DNA from: Spongiibacteraceae bacterium
Lineage (GTDB): Bacteria > Pseudomonadota > Gammaproteobacteria > Pseudomonadales > PIVM01
DNA length: 8,517 nucleotides
Reading direction: 5' to 3'
Assembly (NCBI GenBank): GCA_030618505.1
Contig: JAUXDF010000112.1
Location: 1-8,517, forward strand
Positions within the stretch are counted from its first letter, which is position 1. The number at the start of each line of letters is the position of its first letter. Shown here piece by piece: positions 4,542 to 8,517 of this stretch. The notes beneath the pieces are model-generated. The model worked only from the letters and a program-made list of their open reading frames with translations. It searched no databases and was not told the DNA's origin. Made by a program: the position numbers and the translations under genes.

Positions 4542-5975
4542 TCTAGGCTCATCCGAACCCTGAATTTTTTCAACGATAGCGGTGGTTGAGCACTGATCCC
4601 ACAAATCAAGCACCGCCACTTCACCACCATAAGCTTCAACTATCTCCCAACCCACCACACCGGTTTTATCATAATCGCCGCCTTTCACCAGAATATCCGG
4701 ACGGATTTTCTCTAGCAAGTCCACCGGCGTATCATCGGCAAAGGGTAATACCCAATCCACCGCCTCCAAGCCGGCCAGCACGATCATGCGACGCTCAACC
4801 GGATTAATCGGTCGGCCACTACCTTTTAGGCGCTTCACCGACTCATCACTGTTCACCGCCACTATCAGCCTATCACCGAGTTTGCGCGCCTGCTCAAGAT
4901 AGCCCACATGACCGGCATGAATAATGTCAAAACATCCGTTAGTCATCACCACCCGCTCACCGTGGGCGCGAGCATCCTTAATAGCCACCAGCAATTGCTC
5001 GACACTAACAACACCACGCTCGGAACCTTGCTCTTTGTGAACTGCTCGGCGCAATTCCGGTGCGCTAATGGCGGCGGTGCCCAGCTTACCAACAACAATG
5101 CTAGCGGCAATATTAGCCAGCGCCACCGCCTGTGGCATTTTTTCTCCAGCGGCCAGTGATGCGGCCAATACCGAGATCACCGTATCGCCTGCACCGGTAA
5201 CATCAAAAACCTCTCTGGCGCGAGCGGGAAAATGCAATTCCGGCTCCCCTTCGCGCAGCAAGGTCATGCCATGTTCTCCGCGAGTAACCAACAAAGCATC
5301 AAGCGCAAGCTCAGCAATCAAGTCAATTCCCTTTGATACCAGCTGTTGCTCATTATCACAAACACCCACCACGGCCTCAAACTCACTTAAGTTGGGTGTT
5401 AGCAAGGTTGCACCACGATAGCGGGTAAAATCACTGCCTTTGGGATCCACCAGTACTGACACCCCGGCTTTTTTTGCTGCATCAATAATACCCTGCGGAT
5501 TAGACAGAACACCCTTGGCATAATCAGAAAGAATAATCGCGCCGATATGCGGCAGTTGTCGAGTAAGCTTATCCTCCAAAGACGCGACATCCTGTTGGGC
5601 AAAAGGCTCTTCAAAATCCATTCGAATCAATTGCTGATGGCGACTGATTACCCGCAATTTAGTAATGGTCGGATGTTGGCTGGAGCGATGGAAATCACAA
5701 TGCACCTTGGCCGCTTGCAGGCTTGTCATTAAAGCATCTGCGGCCTCATCATCACCTGTGGCACCCAGCAGGGAAACTCCCGCGCCCAGCGCCGCTATAT
5801 TCAGTGCGACATTACCTGCCCCGCCTGGCCGGTCTTCACAGCGCTCAACTTTCACCACTGGCACCGGTGCCTCCGGGGAAATTCTGGAAGTGGCGCCGTG
5901 CCAATAGCGATCCAGCATCACATCACCGATAACCAGAAGCTGGGCCTGATCATAGCGTGGCATGGTTAGTTTCAT
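4539..5975 (-). CDS. hldE: Bifunctional D-glycero-beta-D-manno-heptose kinase/adenylyltransferase HldE
   Basis: A cytosolic enzyme for the LPS inner core. The N-terminal ribokinase-like domain (about 1-318) phosphorylates heptose 7-phosphate at C1; the C-terminal nucleotidyltransferase domain (about 340-478) adds AMP after phosphatase GmhB acts, giving ADP-D-glycero-beta-D-manno-heptose. Seen here: GDVMLDRYW (17-25), GGAGNVA (51-57), DVTGAGDTV with catalytic-base Asp264, and TNGCFDIIHAGH (345-356), whose HxGH is the nucleotidyltransferase signature. The ATG at 5975 gives 478 residues, starts MKLTMPRYDQ like E. coli MKVTLPEFER, and puts the aspartate at 264 as in E. coli. An in-frame ATG at 5987 touches AGGAG directly, too close to be ideal; from 5975 the gap is 12 bases, so four extra residues remain possible. 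The stop codon is formed at the junction with an inverted-repeat element, leaving length nearly normal. Confidence 0.97.
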   Translation of the reverse strand: MKLTMPRYDQAQLLVIGDVMLDRYWHGATSRISPEAPVPVVKVERCEDRPGGAGNVALNIAALGAGVSLLGATGDDEAADALMTSLQAAKVHCDFHRSSQHPTITKLRVISRHQQLIRMDFEEPFAQQDVASLEDKLTRQLPHIGAIILSDYAKGVLSNPQGIIDAAKKAGVSVLVDPKGSDFTRYRGATLLTPNLSEFEAVVGVCDNEQQLVSKGIDLIAELALDALLVTRGEHGMTLLREGEPELHFPARAREVFDVTGAGDTVISVLAASLAAGEKMPQAVALANIAASIVVGKLGTAAISAPELRRAVHKEQGSERGVVSVEQLLVAIKDARAHGERVVMTNGCFDIIHAGHVGYLEQARKLGDRLIVAVNSDESVKRLKGSGRPINPVERRMIVLAGLEAVDWVLPFADDTPVDLLEKIRPDILVKGGDYDKTGVVGWEIVEAYGGEVAVLDLWDQCSTTAIVEKIQGSDEPR

Positions 5976-6007
5976 TTTCGATTGCATCTCCTGGAAATGT
6001 AGCGCGA

Positions 6008-6018
6008 ATCATATCATA
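6008..6018 (-). promoter_or_regulatory. Candidate -10 region for hldE
   Basis: The minus strand has two overlapping TATGAT hexamers (6013-6018 and 6008-6013), each 5/6 to the sigma-70 -10. No good -35 is seen at 16-18 bases, so this is a weak assignment. The hldE start is only about 35 bases away, so the leader would be short. Confidence 0.3.
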
Positions 6019-6097
6019 GAGCCTGGCGATGCTGTTTGCCAGCGCAAGGGAATTGGGCTAAGGTGCGCGCTTTTCAGCATGAATTCAGGCTCAGCCC

Positions 6098-6715
6098 ATG
6101 ACAATTAAACTTCCCCTCGATATCTCTCAGGTTAAAGGCTTTCTTGCCGACGATGAAGCCCAGGCTTTGTATGACGCAGCACTAGAAGTCTCACACTTTG
6201 GCCCCTGCCTGGAAATCGGCAGTTACTGCGGCAAATCAACCATCTATTTTGGTCTGGCCTGCCAGCAAAACAATGCTGTTTTGTATGCCCTCGATCATCA
6301 TCGCGGCTCGGAAGAACACCAAAAGGGCGAGATGTTTCACGACCCCGACTTATTTGATGGTCAGGCTGAGCTGATGGATAGTTTTCGTGAATTTCGTACC
6401 AATATACGCGCCAGCGATCTTGAGGATACGGTAATACCGCTGGTGTCATCTTCTGCAATAGCTAGCAAGCAGTGGGCAACGCCACTGGCGATGGTATTTA
6501 TTGATGGCGGACACAGCCTGGATGCAGCACTGTGTGATTATCGTAGCTGGGCCTGTCATGTGAAACCGGGTGGTATCCTGGCCATCCATGACATCTTCCC
6601 AAACGCGGAAGATGGCGGCCAGGCACCCTATGAAATTTACAAGTTAGCCCTGGCCTCAGGACTCTTTGAGAAGCTGAGCCGTGTTAACAGCCTCGGACTG
6701 CTGCGTCGCATCTAG
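6098..6715 (+). CDS. Class I SAM-dependent methyltransferase (Methyltransf_24-like)
   Basis: A 205-residue protein with a Rossmann-type SAM-binding fold. LEIGSYCGKST (38-48) is the glycine-rich loop after strand 1, YALDHHRG (63-70) supplies the acidic residue after strand 2, VFIDGGHS (133-140) is the typical strand-4 motif with D136 and H139, and PGGILAIHD follows. The pattern matches Methyltransf_24/CmcI-like enzymes, often found in sugar or glycan clusters; the acceptor is unknown. The only good in-frame start is 6098; its ribosome binding site is weak (CAGG well upstream). It is divergent from hldE, with 122 bp between the starts, and its last 60 bp overlap the end of the oppositely transcribed toroid protein. 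The overlapped tail (LFEKLSRVNSLGLLRRI) looks like normal family sequence. Confidence 0.87.
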   Translation: MTIKLPLDISQVKGFLADDEAQALYDAALEVSHFGPCLEIGSYCGKSTIYFGLACQQNNAVLYALDHHRGSEEHQKGEMFHDPDLFDGQAELMDSFREFRTNIRASDLEDTVIPLVSSSAIASKQWATPLAMVFIDGGHSLDAALCDYRSWACHVKPGGILAIHDIFPNAEDGGQAPYEIYKLALASGLFEKLSRVNSLGLLRRI

Positions 6716-7744
6716 TAAGCACACCTCTTGAAACAGCTGTGAAGCAGCCGTGTATTCAGTCAAAGCATCGGCGGCCAGAAGGATTGCACCTGCGGTCCAG
6801 GTGGGTTTTTCCTCCGGCCACATAATATCTTCTACCCACTGATAACCTGTCCAGTAGGATCCGTCCTGGGCTCGCCACTGGTGCAACCAACTATACACAG
6901 TCACCGCACGGGCATGATCACCGGCAGCAAGCAAGGCCATCACCAACTCACAGGATTCAGCAACGGTTACCCAGGGCTCATCAGAAACACAACGGCAACC
7001 CTGCTCAGCGACCACAAACTTGTCCCAGAATTTTTGCAGATGCGCCTTGGCTTGTGCTTTTGGCATCGCACCCGATAGCACCGGATAAAACCAGTCCATC
7101 GAATAACGGTCTTTGCTCTCCCAAGTGCGATCAAAACGCTCGGGGTGATTACGCAGGGTATCACCGAGGCGCTGGCGGGCACTGAGCCAATCTTCGCGAT
7201 CACAGCCTAGTGTCACCGAAATATTGTAGGCACATTCCAGGCTTTTGTAGATAGAACTACAGCCGGTTACCAAAGCATCTTCCTTGGCCTTACCCTGCTC
7301 ATCCACCGCCCAGTGAATCTCACCATGCTCTGTTTGCAGTGAGAGCACAAAGGTAATGGCTTTTTCTACTGTCGGCCACATCTCGGTAAGAAAAGAAAAA
7401 TTTTCGGTAATCAGGTAATGATGCCAGATACCAGTGGCTATATAGGCCACAAAGTTGGACTCGCGACGCTCTCGGTTTTCTACCTGGCCATCTTTGTAGG
7501 CGGCCCACCAGCTGCCGTCTTCAAGCTGGGTATCCTTCAGCCAGCGATAGGCATTTTCCGCGGCGGTATATTCGCCACCAATACTTAATCCCATCGCCGC
7601 TTCGGCATGATCCCAGGGATCGGCATAGCTGCCTTCAAACCAGGGAATGGAGCCATCACTTTGCTGAGTGTTAAGAATAAACTCGACGGTGGGACGGAAA
7701 AAATCGTGGGGGAAAATCCCCTTGGAGAGAAACAGGCCACTCAT
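6656..7744 (-). CDS. Alpha/alpha-toroid protein, prenyltransferase/squalene-cyclase-like
   Basis: A 362-residue soluble-looking protein without a signal peptide. It carries repeated Q..DGS.W-type motifs, TQQSDGSIPWFEG (about 27-39), TQLEDGSWWAAY (about 72-83) and RAQDGSYWTGYQW near residue 295, the hallmark of alpha/alpha toroids seen in prenyltransferase beta subunits, terpene cyclases and related six-hairpin proteins. The DxDD motif of class II terpene cyclases is not seen, so a cyclase role is not supported. Coupling to a SAM methyltransferase and a probable glycosyltransferase suggests action on a surface glycan, but the reaction is unknown. Its ATG overlaps the preceding stop (ATGA), with AAAGG 9 bases upstream inside that gene. 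The final 60 bp, coding for the less typical tail (AVNTAQLLKES), lie antisense to the methyltransferase at 6098-6715. Confidence 0.83.
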   Translation of the reverse strand: MSGLFLSKGIFPHDFFRPTVEFILNTQQSDGSIPWFEGSYADPWDHAEAAMGLSIGGEYTAAENAYRWLKDTQLEDGSWWAAYKDGQVENRERRESNFVAYIATGIWHHYLITENFSFLTEMWPTVEKAITFVLSLQTEHGEIHWAVDEQGKAKEDALVTGCSSIYKSLECAYNISVTLGCDREDWLSARQRLGDTLRNHPERFDRTWESKDRYSMDWFYPVLSGAMPKAQAKAHLQKFWDKFVVAEQGCRCVSDEPWVTVAESCELVMALLAAGDHARAVTVYSWLHQWRAQDGSYWTGYQWVEDIMWPEEKPTWTAGAILLAADALTEYTAASQLFQEVCLLDATQQSEAVNTAQLLKES

Positions 7745-8457
7745 GAGCTATAACCTTTGCGAAAATACATCACGATGCTTTTTCCAATCACCGGATTAAG
7801 CAGTTTTTCGGTGGTGCGAGTCAGCCAGGGGCGCTTCATCATGTCCCATACCAACATATCGTGATAGGCATTAATCACCCTGGAACTATCGCGTTTCTCC
7901 CAGGCCATGCATTTCATCCACCAAAAGGGCGCATGCAGGGCGTGTGCTTTGTGCTGGTTAAAACACTTAAAGCCGTGGGACTCTATTTCATCGCGTAATT
8001 CCTGCTCTTTGAAAATACGCAGGTGACCACCCACATTGGAATGATACTCGTCACTAAAATACCAGCACACTTTTTCCGGCCAATAGCTCGGTACGCTGGC
8101 ACAAAACACACCACCAGGTTTTAATACTCGCTGAATCTCTTTTAAAGCGCCAAGATAATCCGGGATATGCTCAAGCACCTCCGAGCAAATCACCTTATCA
8201 AAACTGTTATCAGCAAAGGGCAACTCCAGGGCATTGGCGACAGACAAGACCATAGATTTATTGCTGGCATCAGGCTGCTCAAAATCAGCAAACTTTTCCT
8301 TAGCCTTTTTTAGATCATCAAAGCAAAGATCAACACCGACCGCGTCTATATCTTTATCCAGATAAGCAGAAATCACGTGACGACCCTCGCCACAACCTAA
8401 ATCCAGCACACGATCACCGGAGACTAACTCAAATAATTTGTAATCAACTGTTTCCAT
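7741..8457 (-). CDS. Class I SAM-dependent methyltransferase (Methyltransf_11/25-like)
   Basis: A 238-residue cytosolic enzyme. RVLDLGCGEGRHV (16-28) is the canonical SAM-binding motif I (D-x-G-x-G-x-G), GVDLCFDD follows as the acidic strand-2 motif, FDKVICSEVLEHIPDY is motif II/post-II, and RVLKPGGVFCASVPSYWPE is motif III. The rest, with many aromatic residues and several His/Trp in HALHAPFWWMKCMAWE, probably recognises the acceptor, which is unknown. The start codon lies inside the end of the upstream glycosyltransferase-like gene (14-base overlap), and the stop overlaps the next start by 4 bases, so the three genes form one coupled operon. The ribosome binding site is weak (TGAGA), as expected for re-initiation. 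Confidence 0.9.
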   Translation of the reverse strand: METVDYKLFELVSGDRVLDLGCGEGRHVISAYLDKDIDAVGVDLCFDDLKKAKEKFADFEQPDASNKSMVLSVANALELPFADNSFDKVICSEVLEHIPDYLGALKEIQRVLKPGGVFCASVPSYWPEKVCWYFSDEYHSNVGGHLRIFKEQELRDEIESHGFKCFNQHKAHALHAPFWWMKCMAWEKRDSSRVINAYHDMLVWDMMKRPWLTRTTEKLLNPVIGKSIVMYFRKGYSS

Positions 8458-8517
8458 TATTTCTCAAAACTTGTCGGTAATAATTAGTCATCTGATCCGC
8501 AGCCACATTCCAGCAAA
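8444..8517 (-). CDS. C-terminal end of a probable glycosyltransferase, cut by the right edge
   Basis: One minus-strand frame stays open from the right edge to a TGA at 8444-8446, giving CWNVAADQMTNYYRQVLRNN plus GNS. The W..VA.Q....Y..VL pattern resembles the last helix of GT-B-fold glycosyltransferases (family 4), where a conserved Trp precedes a helix ending in a Tyr-rich stretch. Only about 23 codons are visible, so the identity rests on that pattern and on the neighbours. It overlaps the following methyltransferase start by 14 bases, and the other two frames are closed by stops, which supports real coding sequence. Confidence 0.6.
   Translation of the reverse strand, partial: CWNVAADQMTNYYRQVLRNNGNS

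Noticed and set aside
4586..5932. Open frames on the plus strand opposite hldE
   Set aside because: Low-complexity translations rich in Pro, Ser and His, all antisense to conserved HldE motifs.
1..8517. tRNA, rRNA or CRISPR array
   Set aside because: No regularly spaced direct repeats, cloverleaf-like segments or rRNA-like stretches were seen on either strand.

Overview
The window looks like a chromosomal segment of a Gram-negative gammaproteobacterium, probably a marine or aquatic one. The evidence is a full-length two-domain HldE (ADP-heptose synthase for the LPS inner core) whose residue numbering matches the E. coli enzyme, a NorEF-type pair of small oxidase subunits, and a periplasmic-type sulfatase next to an AraC regulator. 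The lineage is inferred from gene content only; order or genus cannot be fixed from the sequence alone.

Layout from left to right. Positions 1-491 (-) hold the N-terminal part of a type I sulfatase with an intact CTPSR active-site signature; it runs off the left edge. Across a 303-bp divergent intergenic region is an AraC/XylS regulator (795-1877, +). A 565-bp gap follows with four inverted repeats but no convincing gene. Next is a six-helix membrane protein of unknown function (2443-3147, +), which converges on a two-gene NorE/NorF-like operon read leftward (4160 to 3274). Then come an intrinsic terminator on the minus strand and hldE (4539-5975, -). A divergent class I methyltransferase (6098-6715, +) overlaps tail-to-tail by 60 bp with a leftward, translationally coupled run: the end of a probable glycosyltransferase (8517-8444), a second SAM methyltransferase (8457-7741) and an alpha/alpha-toroid, prenyltransferase/squalene-cyclase-like protein (7744-6656).

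The right half (hldE, two methyltransferases, toroid protein, glycosyltransferase end) reads as a cell-surface glycan or LPS-core neighbourhood. The left half is accessory: sulfatase and regulator, an orphan membrane protein, and orphan norEF without norCB in view.

The most interesting structure is not in the genes. Two short non-coding elements (3145-3276 and 4396-4541) have long terminal inverted repeats that begin with related TAGTGCC sequences and are flanked by TA. Both sit exactly on gene ends: the first carries the stop codons of both converging genes in its repeated flanks, and the second supplies the final G of the hldE TAG stop codon. They look like TA-targeting miniature elements (MITEs) and may act as bidirectional 3'-end hairpins. 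A third nested palindrome (1935-1991), 57 bp after the AraC gene, has a similar tip sequence.
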